This document shows, one piece after another, positions 53,402 through 62,438 of a DNA stretch of 64,000 bases. A program made the translations under genes and the position numbers. The stretch is from positions 124,001 through 188,000 of the forward strand of contig NZ_PCPP01000002.1 in the NCBI RefSeq assembly GCF_002979755.1. The letters are read 5' to 3'. This DNA comes from Chryseobacterium culicis. GTDB lineage: Bacteria > Bacteroidota > Bacteroidia > Flavobacteriales > Weeksellaceae. The notes beneath the pieces were generated by a model. That model saw only the letters and a program-made list of their open reading frames with translations, made no database searches and was not told the DNA's origin. Within the stretch, counting starts at the first letter, position 1. The number at the start of each line of letters is the position of its first letter.

Positions 53402-53821
53402 ATGACCATTAAAGAAAAACAGCAGGAAATAATAGACGAATTCGCTTTTCTTGACGATTGGGAGCAGAAGTATGAGTATATCATCGATCTTGGAAAAGAA
53501 CTGAAAGGCTTACCGGAAGATAGGAAAACAGAAGAAAATCTGATTAAAGGCTGCCAGAGCAAAGTTTGGATCGATGCTGAATTTAAAGAAGGAAAACTTT
53601 TCTTTAATGCGGATTCTGATGGTATTTTACCCAAAGGTATCGTTTCTCTTTTGGTAAGTATTTACAGTGGGCATTCCACTCAGGAAATTTTAGATTCTGA
53701 TTTCGATTTTATTGCAGAAATAGGACTGCAGGAGTTTCTTTCGCCGTCCAGAGCCAACGGACTGATGGCGATGACCAAGCAGATCAAGTTTTATGCAGTT
53801 GCTTATCAACTGAAATCATAG
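53402..53821 (+). CDS. sufE: SufE-family sulfur acceptor
   Basis: A 139-residue protein that takes persulphide sulphur from the cysteine desulphurase SufS and hands it to the SufBCD scaffold in Fe-S cluster assembly. Seen: DDWEQKYEYIIDLGKELKGLP, IKGCQSKVWI with acceptor Cys51, and a C-terminal LSPSRANGLMAM. Only one cysteine. The other suf genes are not in the window. The GT9 gene follows after two bases, so they share a transcript. Confidence 0.93.
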   Translation: MTIKEKQQEIIDEFAFLDDWEQKYEYIIDLGKELKGLPEDRKTEENLIKGCQSKVWIDAEFKEGKLFFNADSDGILPKGIVSLLVSIYSGHSTQEILDSDFDFIAEIGLQEFLSPSRANGLMAMTKQIKFYAVAYQLKS

Positions 53822-53823
53822 CC

Positions 53824-54795
53824 GTGACCAGAATTTTAGCATATCGTTTTTCCGCATTTGGAGATGTTGCGATGACTGTGCCTGTTTTCAGAGAATTTTT
53901 GGAGCAGAACCCCGGTGTGGAAATTATTATGGTTTCCAGAAAAAATTTTGAGGCTCTTTTTGCAGGAGTTCCTAATGTAACTTTTAAGGGAATTGATCTG
54001 GATGATTACAAAGGTCTTTTTGGATTGAGGAAACTTAGCAATGAACTGATCCGTGAATTTAATCCGGATTGTATTGCTAACCTTCATGATGTAATCCGAA
54101 CGAAGATTTTAGACAGGATATACAGAAGAAAAGGACTTAAGGTTTTTAAAATAAACAAAGGTAAAGAGGAGAAAGAGCATCTTACAGATGTCTGGAACCT
54201 GGAAAAAGTGCAACTGAAAAAAACAGTGGAGCGCTACGCTGATGTTTTTCGTGAAATGGGTTTCAAAGTTGAACTTTCTCATACATTAAGACCTTTTTCT
54301 GTACACAAGTCAGGAATCGGCTTTGCTCCTTTTGCACAGCATAAAGGGAAAATGTTACCGTTGGAGAAGTCCTATGAACTGGTCAGAATTCTTGCTCAGA
54401 AACACACCATATATTTCTTTGGAGGTGGTAAAAAGGAGACAGAAACTCTGGAAAAATGGGAACGTGAGATTCCTAATACCAAAAACCTCTCCGGAAAATT
54501 AAATCTTACGGAAGAACTCAATCAAATTTCTCAGCTGGAATTAATGATTTCCATGGATTCTGCAAATATGCATCTTGCAAGCCTTGTAGGAACCAGATGT
54601 GTGTCTATTTGGGGAGCTACTCATCCTTATGCCGGATTTTTAGGGTTCGGACAAAGTGAAGAAGATGTTGTTCAGGTAAAAGACCTTAGCTGCAGGCCAT
54701 GTTCCGTTTTTGGAGATAAAGAATGTTACAGAGGCGACTGGGCTTGTCTTGAGGAGTTTGATATCCAGAAAGTGGTAGACCGGGTTAATTTTTAA
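53824..54795 (+). CDS. Glycosyltransferase family 9 (heptosyltransferase-like)
   Basis: A 323-residue protein starting with GTG. Seen: ILAYRFSAFGDVAMTVPVFREFL at the N-terminus (the GT9 RxxxxGD motif), FAPFAQHKGKMLPLEKSYEL, YFFGGGKKE, and the donor site SMDSANMHLASLVGTRCVSIWGATHPYAGF. GT9 enzymes such as WaaC/WaaF add heptose or other sugars to lipid A core. The C-terminal CRPCSVFGDKECYRGDWAC carries four cysteines as in many heptosyltransferases. Its 3' end overlaps that of the convergent glycosyltransferase gene by 11 bases. Confidence 0.92.
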   Translation: MTRILAYRFSAFGDVAMTVPVFREFLEQNPGVEIIMVSRKNFEALFAGVPNVTFKGIDLDDYKGLFGLRKLSNELIREFNPDCIANLHDVIRTKILDRIYRRKGLKVFKINKGKEEKEHLTDVWNLEKVQLKKTVERYADVFREMGFKVELSHTLRPFSVHKSGIGFAPFAQHKGKMLPLEKSYELVRILAQKHTIYFFGGGKKETETLEKWEREIPNTKNLSGKLNLTEELNQISQLELMISMDSANMHLASLVGTRCVSIWGATHPYAGFLGFGQSEEDVVQVKDLSCRPCSVFGDKECYRGDWACLEEFDIQKVVDRVNF

Positions 54796-55906
54796 AAATA
54801 ATCTTTATAATCTCTTCAGCTTTAGCTTTATCAGAGTGGGTTTCTTCCAAGATTTCCTTTCTCTTTTCCGTGTTAAGATAATCTTTTTCAGCAGAGGAGA
54901 TAATTTGTTGGCGAATTTCGTTCATATTGCTTCCAAACAGGCATAAATTCATCAAAACAGGGTCGTCTGTGATATTTCCGTTAATAATGACAAAACGGCT
55001 GTTGTAAAGCGTATTAAACAGCTTCACTTTTGTTCCTGAATTCTGATAAGAAATCAGAATATTGGCCTGAGCGTTTTCCAGAAGCTGATGAAGATTTTCT
55101 GTCGTTTGAATAGGAGTGAGGCTGATGTTCTCAACTGCTGAAATTCTCTTTTTAATATCTTCACTGGCACGGTCGGAGGCAACCATTAATTTGTATTGTG
55201 GGAGCGTTTTAAACAGATCAATAGTCTCTATCAGCGCTCTTTTGTTATCCGAAGTGGTGAGATCTCCATGAAAAAGAAAATATTTCCCTCTTTTATCCAG
55301 TTGCTTTACCGATTGATTCCCGTGGAATAGGTGAATCAGCTGAGCATTTTCTGAATATGCTTTTACCTCGTTATATTCCTTTTCTGACAGACAGAATACA
55401 GTTTCAAATTTCTTTAAAAGCTTTTTCTGATATCCTTTATATTTCAAAGATTCAATGCTGTAAATAATCTTTTTAAAGATGTTTTTTTCAGAGAGAGAAA
55501 GCCCTTTATAATATTCTGTTTCGTTGTTGTGATGGCGAAGGTAAAGTTGATGTTCTTTATCCTTTAGCTGTCTTATAATATGAGTGGTCTGCAAGCCCTC
55601 AAACAATATAGGAGCTTTGATCTTTTCAAGATTTTTAAAGAGAGCTTCAGAATCTCTTATGGAAGCTGCAAAAGGAATTCTAGAGAAATAAAGGAACGGA
55701 TTCTTTTTCTTTTTGTAAAAAAATACATGTTCCGTAATCTCTTTAACTTCTGTATCGACCTTTAAAGGAATCTGATCTACAAAACAGTGAAGGTGGATTT
55801 TTATTCCTAAATCCGATAAAGCCCTGATCTTGTAATATACATCAATAATACCACCGTAAGAAGGAGGGTAGGGATAATTGAATGATATGATATGGAGTTC
55901 CTTCAC
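54785..55906 (-). CDS. Glycosyltransferase, GT4-like
   Basis: A 373-residue protein. N-terminus IISFNYPYPPSYGGIIDVYYKIRALSD has the PPxxGG loop of GT4-type enzymes; YLRHHNNETEYYKGLS and the later FLFHGDLTTSDNKRALIE, LTPIQTTENLHQLLENAQANILISYQNSGTKVKLFNTLYNSRFVIIN supply the GT-B donor half, though the usual E-x7-E is replaced by a SGTKVKLF segment. Substrate unknown. It faces the GT9 gene end to end and begins about 110 bases from the tRNA genes. Confidence 0.8.
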   Translation of the reverse strand: MKELHIISFNYPYPPSYGGIIDVYYKIRALSDLGIKIHLHCFVDQIPLKVDTEVKEITEHVFFYKKKKNPFLYFSRIPFAASIRDSEALFKNLEKIKAPILFEGLQTTHIIRQLKDKEHQLYLRHHNNETEYYKGLSLSEKNIFKKIIYSIESLKYKGYQKKLLKKFETVFCLSEKEYNEVKAYSENAQLIHLFHGNQSVKQLDKRGKYFLFHGDLTTSDNKRALIETIDLFKTLPQYKLMVASDRASEDIKKRISAVENISLTPIQTTENLHQLLENAQANILISYQNSGTKVKLFNTLYNSRFVIINGNITDDPVLMNLCLFGSNMNEIRQQIISSAEKDYLNTEKRKEILEETHSDKAKAEEIIKIIFKN

Positions 55907-55980
55907 GTCAGGCGGAATTCAAATGCAGGCAAAGGTAAATAAATATAAGGAAAAGTGGAGGAGATGCTTAAGTATAAATA

Positions 55981-56012
55981 AAAAAATCTCCCAGAAATCT
56001 GAGAGATTTTTT
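55981..56012 (-). terminator. Terminator of the tRNA-Val unit
   Basis: AAAAAATCTC (55981-55990) pairs with GAGATTTTTT (56003-56012) with an inner CAGA/TCTG stem, one base past the end of the second tRNA on the minus strand. Confidence 0.8.
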
Positions 56013-56013
56013 G

Positions 56014-56088
56014 TGGGTCCTGAGGGATTCGAACCCCCGACCCTCTGGGTGTAAACCAGATGCTCTGAACCAACTGAGCTAAGAACCC
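56014..56088 (-). tRNA. tRNA-Val (anticodon UAC), copy 2
   Basis: 75 nt cloverleaf on the minus strand: acceptor GGGTTCT/AGGACCC, D stem GCTC/GAGC, anticodon stem TCTGG/CCAGA with loop TTTACAC (anticodon TAC), T stem GGGGG/CCCTC with TTCGAAT, discriminator A. No CCA is encoded. Downstream copy of a tandem pair, followed by a terminator. Confidence 0.97.
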
Positions 56089-56121
56089 GAATTTTTTTGA
56101 AAGGTTTCGTTTCCTTTTCTG

Positions 56122-56196
56122 TGGGTCCTGAGGGATTCGAACCCCCGACCCTCTGGGTGTAAACCAGATGCTCTGAACCAACTGAGCTAAGAACCC
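56122..56196 (-). tRNA. tRNA-Val (anticodon UAC), copy 1
   Basis: Identical in all 75 nt to the copy at 56014-56088; 33 nt separate them. Both are likely cut from one precursor. Confidence 0.97.
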
Positions 56197-56238
56197 TCTA
56201 GACTTGTTCTCTTGTTTAGAGTGGTGCAAATATACGAC

Positions 56239-57483
56239 TTATTCCTTAATCTCCAAATTTTTTTCTAAAAAATCTCCCACTACAAAGTTACTTCCGCCAA
56301 TAAAAATCATTTCTTCATTTGTACATTGTTCTTTTGCAGACAGATACGCTTCCTGTACGGAATCAAAAATTTTATAAAAAATTTTCGCCTCCTGAAGCAG
56401 ATTTTCATAATCTTCCGGATGTCTCCCTCTGTTGATGGATGGTTTTGCAAAATAGAACTCAGAATTTTCAGGAAGTAATTTCATCACATCATCTATTTTT
56501 TTGTCATTCACAAACCCCAAAATGACATGCTTATGTCTGTTAATTGAATTTAATTGTGAAAAAACATACTCCAAACCTGCCTGATTGTGTCCCGTATCAC
56601 AAATTGTAAGCGGTTTTTTTGAAAATTCAAACCAGCGGCCAATAAATCCTGTATTCTGATGGACATGAAGCAGACCGTTTTCAAGAGATTCTTCTGATAT
56701 ATGTACATTAAGTTTCCTTAATTCTTCTACTGCAGCCAGGACAACTCTGATATTCTTTTGCTGATAATTTCCCTTTAAATCCGATTCCAGAGTAGTACCA
56801 ATAAGAGTAGCATCTATAAATGGAGCGTTTTCTTTCACTGCTTTCTCTCTGATGATATTTTTCACTGCCTCATTTTCATCACCTGAAATAACAGGAATAT
56901 TGTTTTTAATAATTCCGGCTTTCTCCATGGCAATTTCTTCAATGGTGTCTCCAAGAATATTCTGATGATCCAGCTGAACATTCGTGATCGCAGAAATCAA
57001 GGGCTTAATAATATTTGTAGAATCCAGTCTTCCGCCCAATCCGACTTCAATAATTGCAAAATCTACTTTCTGCTGATAAAAGTATTCAAAAGCCATAATT
57101 GTGGTGAACTCAAAAAATGAAGGACGAATATCTTCCGGTAGTGTTTTCAGCTTTTGAATAAACTCAAAGACAAATTCTTTATTACAGTTCTTTCCATTCA
57201 CTTTAATTCGCTCTGTAAAGTCTATGAGGTGCGGAGAGTTGTATAATCCTGTTTTATAACCGGCTTCCTGAAGTACAGATGCAAGCATATTGCTTGAAGA
57301 ACCTTTTCCGTTCGTACCTCCAATATGGATGCATTTGATCTTATCCTGGGGATTTCCAAAGAAAGCACACAGCTTTGTAATGTTGTCTAATCCGGGTTTA
57401 TAAGCCTTCTGCCCATCTATCTGATAGTTGGGCATCTGTACGAAAAGCCAGTCGATAGCTTCCTGATATTGTTCATTTGTCAT
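56239..57483 (-). CDS. folC: Folylpolyglutamate synthase / dihydrofolate synthase
   Basis: A 414-residue Mur-ligase-fold enzyme that makes dihydrofolate from dihydropteroate and glutamate and extends the glutamate tail. Seen: P-loop HIGGTNGKGSSSNML (53-67), SPHLIDFTERI, FEFTTIMAFEYF, EVGLGGRLDSTN, TNVQLDHQNILG and CDTGHNQAGLEY. Length typical. Upstream of the two tRNA genes on the same strand, with only 42 bases between. Confidence 0.94.
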   Translation of the reverse strand: MTNEQYQEAIDWLFVQMPNYQIDGQKAYKPGLDNITKLCAFFGNPQDKIKCIHIGGTNGKGSSSNMLASVLQEAGYKTGLYNSPHLIDFTERIKVNGKNCNKEFVFEFIQKLKTLPEDIRPSFFEFTTIMAFEYFYQQKVDFAIIEVGLGGRLDSTNIIKPLISAITNVQLDHQNILGDTIEEIAMEKAGIIKNNIPVISGDENEAVKNIIREKAVKENAPFIDATLIGTTLESDLKGNYQQKNIRVVLAAVEELRKLNVHISEESLENGLLHVHQNTGFIGRWFEFSKKPLTICDTGHNQAGLEYVFSQLNSINRHKHVILGFVNDKKIDDVMKLLPENSEFYFAKPSINRGRHPEDYENLLQEAKIFYKIFDSVQEAYLSAKEQCTNEEMIFIGGSNFVVGDFLEKNLEIKE

Positions 57484-57665
57484 GGTGCAAAATTCCCAAA
57501 AGTTTTTTTAAAATAAAATATAATTTTTCAATCTGTAACTTTTTTATATTTAATTCGTCTAATATTGAAAAATCTTAATATGAAATCGCTGTGATTTACC
57601 AGTTACAAGACTGATGAAGATAACAAGATTCCATATGACCATTAAAAACAAATAAACATATACAT

Positions 57666-58988
57666 ATGAAAAAAGTTTGGATCATCGTTTTTGGATTAGG
57701 TTATCTGGGTTTAAGCGCTCAGAAGAAATGGTCCTTAAAAGAATGTGTAAGCTATGCAGTGGAGCATAATCTTCAGGTTATCCAAAATCAGTATAACAAA
57801 CAAAACCAGGAATATAATCTTAAAGCAGCTCAAAAAGAATATTTACCTTCAGTAACAGGGAGTATGACGACTGGGGTGAGTTTCGGGCAAGGATCATTAG
57901 GAGCCGGAAGCTTTAGAAACGATAGATTCAATAACAGTGTTGGTCTGGGTGCCGATATTTTGCTCTATAATAATGGGAGATTAGAGAAGAATGTCCGAAA
58001 AGCTCAGTTTGATGTTGAAGCAAGCCAATTTGATATTGAAACCATTAAAAATGATATTTCTCTTCAGATCGCTCAACAATATCTGACTGTATTGTTGAAT
58101 AAAGAGATTGTTAAAATCTCTCAGAGTGCTGTGGGAAATGCTCAGAAACAGTTTGACAGAGCTAAAATTACAACTCAGGTTGGAACAACGGCACAGACAG
58201 TTCTAGCAGAGGCAGAAGCAGCATTGGCACGAGAAAAACAAAACCTTAAAACAGCAGAAGTGAATGTTGGCCGTGCTTTGTTTGCTATCGTTCAGCTTTT
58301 ACAACTGTCAGATTATAAAGGTTTTGATGTGGAAGACGTAAATATTTCAGAAAAGCTTGATTTACAGCTTGCTAATGTAGATGAGGTATTGGCAACCGCG
58401 TATGAGATACAACCTCAGATAAAAGCAGCGGAAAGCAGAATAAGATCTGCCGAAGCACAAACTGAGGTAAGCAAAACAGCATTCTGGCCTACATTAACAG
58501 CGAGCGCTGGTCTTAACACTTTCTATAACAGACAATTTGATCCTATGCCAGGTACTGTGCAGGGGAATTTTTTTGAACAATATAAAGATCAGTTTGGACA
58601 AAATGTAGGATTGTCACTAAATATTCCTATCTTCAATAAAGGGAAAACAAAATTACAGGTAGAACAGTCTAAAATAAACGAAAGTATAGCCAAGAATACC
58701 TTAGAACAGCAGAAACAGACGGTAAGACAGAATGTACAGAAGGCTCAGTTTGATGCTGATGCCAACTATGAAACCTATCTGGCTGCAGTAGAAGCAGAAA
58801 AAAGTTCCAAACTGGCACTTGATTTTGCGGATAAAAGTTATACCGCAGGAAGAACCACCATTTATGATGTAAATGTGGCGAGAAATAATTATGCAAATGC
58901 ACAGGGATCAGTAGCGCAGGCAAAATATAATTATCTTTTTAGTCTTAAACTATTGAATTTCTATGCAGGAATTCCATTAAGTTTGTAA
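57666..58988 (+). CDS. TolC-family outer-membrane channel protein
   Basis: A 440-residue protein with signal peptide (KVWIIVFGLGYLGLSAQ). Seen: KKWSLKECVSYAVEHNLQVIQNQY, the standard start of TolC-type proteins, two long helical coiled-coil stretches (about 105-210 and 320-415) separated by short strand pairs, and the repeat ANYETYLAAVEAEKSSKLALDFADKSYTAGR...YDVNVARNNYANAQ. It would form the outer-membrane exit duct of an efflux or type I system; no membrane fusion or pump gene is adjacent. The sprT gene follows after one base. Confidence 0.9.
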   Translation: MKKVWIIVFGLGYLGLSAQKKWSLKECVSYAVEHNLQVIQNQYNKQNQEYNLKAAQKEYLPSVTGSMTTGVSFGQGSLGAGSFRNDRFNNSVGLGADILLYNNGRLEKNVRKAQFDVEASQFDIETIKNDISLQIAQQYLTVLLNKEIVKISQSAVGNAQKQFDRAKITTQVGTTAQTVLAEAEAALAREKQNLKTAEVNVGRALFAIVQLLQLSDYKGFDVEDVNISEKLDLQLANVDEVLATAYEIQPQIKAAESRIRSAEAQTEVSKTAFWPTLTASAGLNTFYNRQFDPMPGTVQGNFFEQYKDQFGQNVGLSLNIPIFNKGKTKLQVEQSKINESIAKNTLEQQKQTVRQNVQKAQFDADANYETYLAAVEAEKSSKLALDFADKSYTAGRTTIYDVNVARNNYANAQGSVAQAKYNYLFSLKLLNFYAGIPLSL

Positions 58989-58989
58989 A

Positions 58990-59580
58990 ATGCCAATTCA
59001 ATCATTAGAAAAATATTTACCTCAAAATACACTTGAATATTTAAAAATCTGGTTTTCAGATTATTATATACATATAAAGGTTACGAGAAACCGAAATTCA
59101 AAACTGGGAGATTACAGAAAACTTCCGGATAATTCTCATGAAATTACGGTAAATTCTACACTTACCCCACAGCTTTTTTTCTTTGTGCTGACTCATGAGC
59201 TGGCACATTTGATTGCTTTCGAAAAGTATGGCCGTAAAATTTCTCCACATGGTAACGAATGGAAAGAAACTTTCAGAAATATGCTTATGGAAAGCCTTGA
59301 AATTTATGATGAAGAACTAAAACCCATCATCATAAAATTTTCAAAATCACCCAAAGCCAATTTTATGGCAAGTCCTGATCTGGTAAGATATTTCCATACT
59401 GAGAAACAGGATGATACTCTTCATTTTATTGAACAACTTCAAAAGGGAGAATTTTTTATCTATCGCAACGAAAAGTATTTATTGGAAGGTCTGGTTAAAA
59501 AAAACTATCTTTGTAAGAACCTGGCTACCGGAAGGAAGTATTCTTTCAAGCCTTTAGCGAGGGTAGAAAAATGTAGCTAA
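58990..59580 (+). CDS. SprT-like zinc metalloprotein
   Basis: A 196-residue cytoplasmic protein with the zinc signature HELAH (69-73) and a third ligand likely His87 (SPHGNEWKETF), plus a C-terminal beta part (RNEKYLLEGLVKKNYLCKNLATGRKYSFKPLARV). SprT/Spartan-like families are metalloproteases or nucleic-acid-linked metalloproteins; in bacteria the role is unclear. It sits in an operon with the TolC-type gene (one-base gap) and the mannose-1-phosphate guanylyltransferase gene (two-base gap). Confidence 0.88.
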   Translation: MPIQSLEKYLPQNTLEYLKIWFSDYYIHIKVTRNRNSKLGDYRKLPDNSHEITVNSTLTPQLFFFVLTHELAHLIAFEKYGRKISPHGNEWKETFRNMLMESLEIYDEELKPIIIKFSKSPKANFMASPDLVRYFHTEKQDDTLHFIEQLQKGEFFIYRNEKYLLEGLVKKNYLCKNLATGRKYSFKPLARVEKCS

Positions 59581-59582
59581 GA

Positions 59583-60665
59583 ATGTTAAAATCAGATAGA
59601 TACTGTGTTATAATGGCGGGTGGAATCGGGAGTCGGTTCTGGCCTATGAGTACGCAGAAATTTCCAAAACAGTTTCAGGATATTTTAGGAACAGGGCGCA
59701 CCATGATTCAGCAAACCTATGACCGAATCAGCAAGGTAATTCCTAAAGAACAGATATTCGTAATTACGAATAAAGAGTATGTTTCTGTTTCTCATCAGCA
59801 GCTTCCGGAGATTCCTGAAGAGAATATTGTGGGGGAGCCGCTTATGAAGAATACAGCAGCCTGTAATCTGTATATGGCCAATAAGATTGCTGAGATCAAT
59901 CCGGATGCAACGATGATTGTATTACCGGCAGACCACCTGATTCTTAAAGAGGATGTTTTTCTGGAAAAAGTGGAACTGGCATTTGAGGTTGCTTCAAAGC
60001 ATGATTATCTTGTAACATTAGGTATTACGCCCACAAGGCCTGATACCGGCTATGGCTATATTCAGTTTGTAGAAAAAAAGGGATCTGAATATTTCAAAGT
60101 GAAAACGTTCACAGAAAAACCTATCCTTGAAATTGCCCAAAGCTTCTTGGAAAGTGGTGATTTCCTTTGGAATGCAGGGATTTTTGTATGGAATGTGAAA
60201 AGTATTCACCACGCTTTTGATCTTTATCTGCCTGAGATGATGCAGCATTTTATGGCTTGTGAATACAATTCAGAAAAAGAAAACAGCTGTATTGAAACCA
60301 TTTATCCAAAGGTTCAGAAGATCTCCATTGATAATGGGATTTTAGAAAAGGCAAAGAATGTTTACGTAATTCCTTCAGATTTAGGATGGAGTGATCTTGG
60401 TACGTGGACCTCTGTATATGAAAATACGGAAAAAGATAAGAACGGAAATGCCGTGAAACTGAAGCATTTACTTTCTTACAACTCAAAAGGAAATATCATC
60501 CGTTTAAAGAATAATAACAAGGCAGTGATTATTGATGGCCTTGAAAACTACATTGTTGTAGATACAGATAAAGCGCTTCTTATCTGCCCGCGAGATAATG
60601 ATCAGCTTATTAAAGATTATGTCCTTGACTTAAAAAACTTTAAGAAAGGCGAGAAATTTATGTAA
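59583..60665 (+). CDS. manC: Mannose-1-phosphate guanylyltransferase
   Basis: A 360-residue nucleotidyltransferase making GDP-mannose from mannose 1-phosphate and GTP. Seen: CVIMAGGIGSRFWPMSTQKFPKQF (8-31), PLMKNTAACNLYMAN, VLPADHLI, GITPTRPDTGYGYIQF, FTEKP, FLWNAGIFVWNV and IPSDLGWSDLGTW. No C-terminal isomerase domain, so it is the short, single-function form. GDP-mannose feeds glycan synthesis such as the glycosyltransferases a few kb upstream. Third gene of its operon. Confidence 0.94.
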   Translation: MLKSDRYCVIMAGGIGSRFWPMSTQKFPKQFQDILGTGRTMIQQTYDRISKVIPKEQIFVITNKEYVSVSHQQLPEIPEENIVGEPLMKNTAACNLYMANKIAEINPDATMIVLPADHLILKEDVFLEKVELAFEVASKHDYLVTLGITPTRPDTGYGYIQFVEKKGSEYFKVKTFTEKPILEIAQSFLESGDFLWNAGIFVWNVKSIHHAFDLYLPEMMQHFMACEYNSEKENSCIETIYPKVQKISIDNGILEKAKNVYVIPSDLGWSDLGTWTSVYENTEKDKNGNAVKLKHLLSYNSKGNIIRLKNNNKAVIIDGLENYIVVDTDKALLICPRDNDQLIKDYVLDLKNFKKGEKFM

Positions 60666-60697
60666 TATTTGGTATATTTTCTGCTGATTTTTAAATT

Positions 60698-61360
60698 ATG
60701 ATTAAAACTGCAACCCGATTTACAATTCTTACATTTTTACTTTTGGGAGTCTTAGGATTTTCTCAGGAGAAGAAAAAATTTTCAAGCATTCCTGCCGTTT
60801 TACAGCAGATCAACCCAGGTAATAAGGTAGGTTCATGGGTGCTGATATACAACAGCTATGGGAAAGGTGAGGAAATAAAGATTTCGGGTAAGGTAAATTA
60901 TACTCCTCAATTCTCAGGATTCAATCTTTTTCCTAGTGAAGACAGCTTTTACTATATTGCTTATGCCGAAGGAGGTAAAGTAAATTATGTGACCAATCTT
61001 GAGGATCTTAAGAAGTTTGTAGACAGAATTGATAACGCTCAGGAAGCGGCAGTGGTATTAGCTGCTGACGGATATATGGTAGATGAAGAGTTCAAGGACC
61101 TTGCAGGCAACTATCATGAAGATCAATCGAATTATTATCTTGATCTTGGAAAACTGACCTCAAAGGAATGTCCTTATCAGAAAACACATTATACGGTAAC
61201 AGTAAATAAATCCACAGGAGCTGTAAGCAATGTAAAGGACAATGGAACTTATATTGAACTTTATAATAAAAAATGTGCTAATAACCCGAGACTTTTAAAA
61301 ATCGAAAAAAAAGAAGAACCAAAGAAAGATGAGCTCAAAAAAACACCCAAGCGCAAATAA
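60698..61360 (+). CDS. Secreted protein of unknown function
   Basis: A 220-residue protein with a signal peptide (FTILTFLLLGVLGFSQ). The mature chain is of mixed character (GSWVLIYNSYGKGEEIKI, YIAYAEGGKVNYVTNLEDLKKFVDRI, AVVLAADGYMVDEEFKDLAG) with a pair of cysteines (KECPYQ and NKKCANN) and a lysine-rich tail. No motif that I recognise. Its last 32 bases overlap the start of the acetyltransferase gene. Confidence 0.7.
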   Translation: MIKTATRFTILTFLLLGVLGFSQEKKKFSSIPAVLQQINPGNKVGSWVLIYNSYGKGEEIKISGKVNYTPQFSGFNLFPSEDSFYYIAYAEGGKVNYVTNLEDLKKFVDRIDNAQEAAVVLAADGYMVDEEFKDLAGNYHEDQSNYYLDLGKLTSKECPYQKTHYTVTVNKSTGAVSNVKDNGTYIELYNKKCANNPRLLKIEKKEEPKKDELKKTPKRK

Positions 61361-61862
61361 TACCTATGAGACTGAACGATTAATCCTTCGCCCAATGTCT
61401 CGTGAAGACAAAGATTTTGTCTTTGAACTTTATAACAGACCCAAATTTATTCAACATATCGGCAACCGTAATGTTAATTCCATTGAAGATGCCGAAAACT
61501 ATATCCTAAACAGATTTGCTCCCCAGATTGAAAGACTGGGATTCGGAAACTATCTTTTAGTAACCAAAGACGGAAATGAAAAAGTAGGAGCAGTAGGAAT
61601 CTTTGAAAGAGAAGGACTTGATATTGTAGATATCGGATATTCTCTATTGGAAGAATTTGAAGGCAAAGGATATGCTTTTGAAGCCGCTCATAAGGTAAAG
61701 TCTATTGGGATGGATGATTTTGGCTTAACGAAAATATCTGCAATCATTTCAAAAGATAATGTTTCTTCCCAAAAACTGATCGAAAAATTAGGATTAAAAT
61801 TCAAAAAGCACGTTACACTTCCCGGTGAAACAGAAGAGTTAAATTATTACGAAACGGAATAA
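61329..61862 (+). CDS. GNAT-family N-acetyltransferase (RimJ/RimL type)
   Basis: A 177-residue enzyme. Seen: YETERLILRPMSREDKDFVFEL, the classic RimJ/RimL opening, VGAVGIFEREGLDIVDIGYSLLEEFEGKGYAFEAA with the acetyl-CoA loop, and AIISKDNVSSQKLIEKLGLKFKK. It transfers acetyl from acetyl-CoA to an amine, target unknown. It starts 32 bases inside the preceding gene in another frame; the next Met would cut into the conserved strand, so the overlap seems real. Confidence 0.9.
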   Translation: MSSKKHPSANNTYETERLILRPMSREDKDFVFELYNRPKFIQHIGNRNVNSIEDAENYILNRFAPQIERLGFGNYLLVTKDGNEKVGAVGIFEREGLDIVDIGYSLLEEFEGKGYAFEAAHKVKSIGMDDFGLTKISAIISKDNVSSQKLIEKLGLKFKKHVTLPGETEELNYYETE

Positions 61863-61875
61863 TAAAAGCAAAAAA

Positions 61876-61930
61876 AAATACTTTCACAAATAACACAGTG
61901 ATATAAATCGTGTTATTTGTGAAAGTATTT
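61876..61930. terminator. Long perfect hairpin between convergent genes
   Basis: 21-bp perfect arms (61876-61896 and 61910-61930, core CTTTCACAAATAACAC) with a 13-base loop, between the acetyltransferase gene and bcp; works as a two-way terminator. Confidence 0.75.
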
Positions 61931-61955
61931 GTGATATTTGTGTTTCAAAAAAGAA

Positions 61956-62405
61956 TTATCCTTCCAGAATCTGCTCAGCAGCAGTCTTTGAGGTCACTTT
62001 TTCAATCACTCTTGTACAAACCCCATTTTCATCAAAAATAAAAGTGGTTCTTACAATTCCCATATACGTTTTTCCGAACGTTTTTTTCTCCTGCCATACC
62101 CCAAATTTTTCGATGATATCACGGTTTTCATCAGCAATAAGATCATAAGGGAAAGCAAATTTACTATGGAAATTCTTCTGCTTCTTTACAGTATCACCAC
62201 TTATTCCCAATAGTTGAAATCCAGCTTTTTCAAGCTTTGTATAATTATCACTCAGGTTGCAGGCTTCCACTGTACAGGTCGGCGTATTGGCTTGCGGATA
62301 GAAGAAAACTACCAGTTTTTTTCCAACTAATTTTGATGAGGTTACTGTTTCTCCGTCTTGATTGAATCCTTCAAATTCAGGTAATTTATCTCCAACTTTC
62401 AGCAT
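61956..62405 (-). CDS. bcp: Thioredoxin-dependent peroxiredoxin Bcp/PrxQ
   Basis: A 149-residue peroxiredoxin reducing H2O2 and organic hydroperoxides. Seen: FFYPQANTPTCTVEACNL with peroxidatic Cys44 and resolving Cys49 in the helix, the atypical 2-Cys arrangement of Bcp. YPQANTPTCT differs from the usual YPKDxTPGCT but keeps the Pro-Thr-Cys core. Transcribed divergently from nth across only 33 bases. Confidence 0.94.
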   Translation of the reverse strand: MLKVGDKLPEFEGFNQDGETVTSSKLVGKKLVVFFYPQANTPTCTVEACNLSDNYTKLEKAGFQLLGISGDTVKKQKNFHSKFAFPYDLIADENRDIIEKFGVWQEKKTFGKTYMGIVRTTFIFDENGVCTRVIEKVTSKTAAEQILEG

Positions 62406-62412
62406 AATGATT

Positions 62413-62430
62413 TAATTTTGTTCAAATTTA
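62413..62430. promoter_or_regulatory. Interlocked divergent -7 elements of nth and bcp
   Basis: TAATTTTG on the plus strand (62413-62420) points to nth; TAAATTTG on the minus strand (62430 to 62423) points to bcp. Both are full matches to TAnnTTTG and lie two bases apart, so each start site falls within the other's promoter. Confidence 0.5.
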
Positions 62431-62438
62431 AGGCTTAC

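Noticed and set aside
55903..56229. A 108-codon frame with a repeated segment (FLAQLVQSIWFTPRGSG) on the minus strand
   Set aside because: It is the translation of the two tRNA-Val genes; the repeat is the tRNA sequence.
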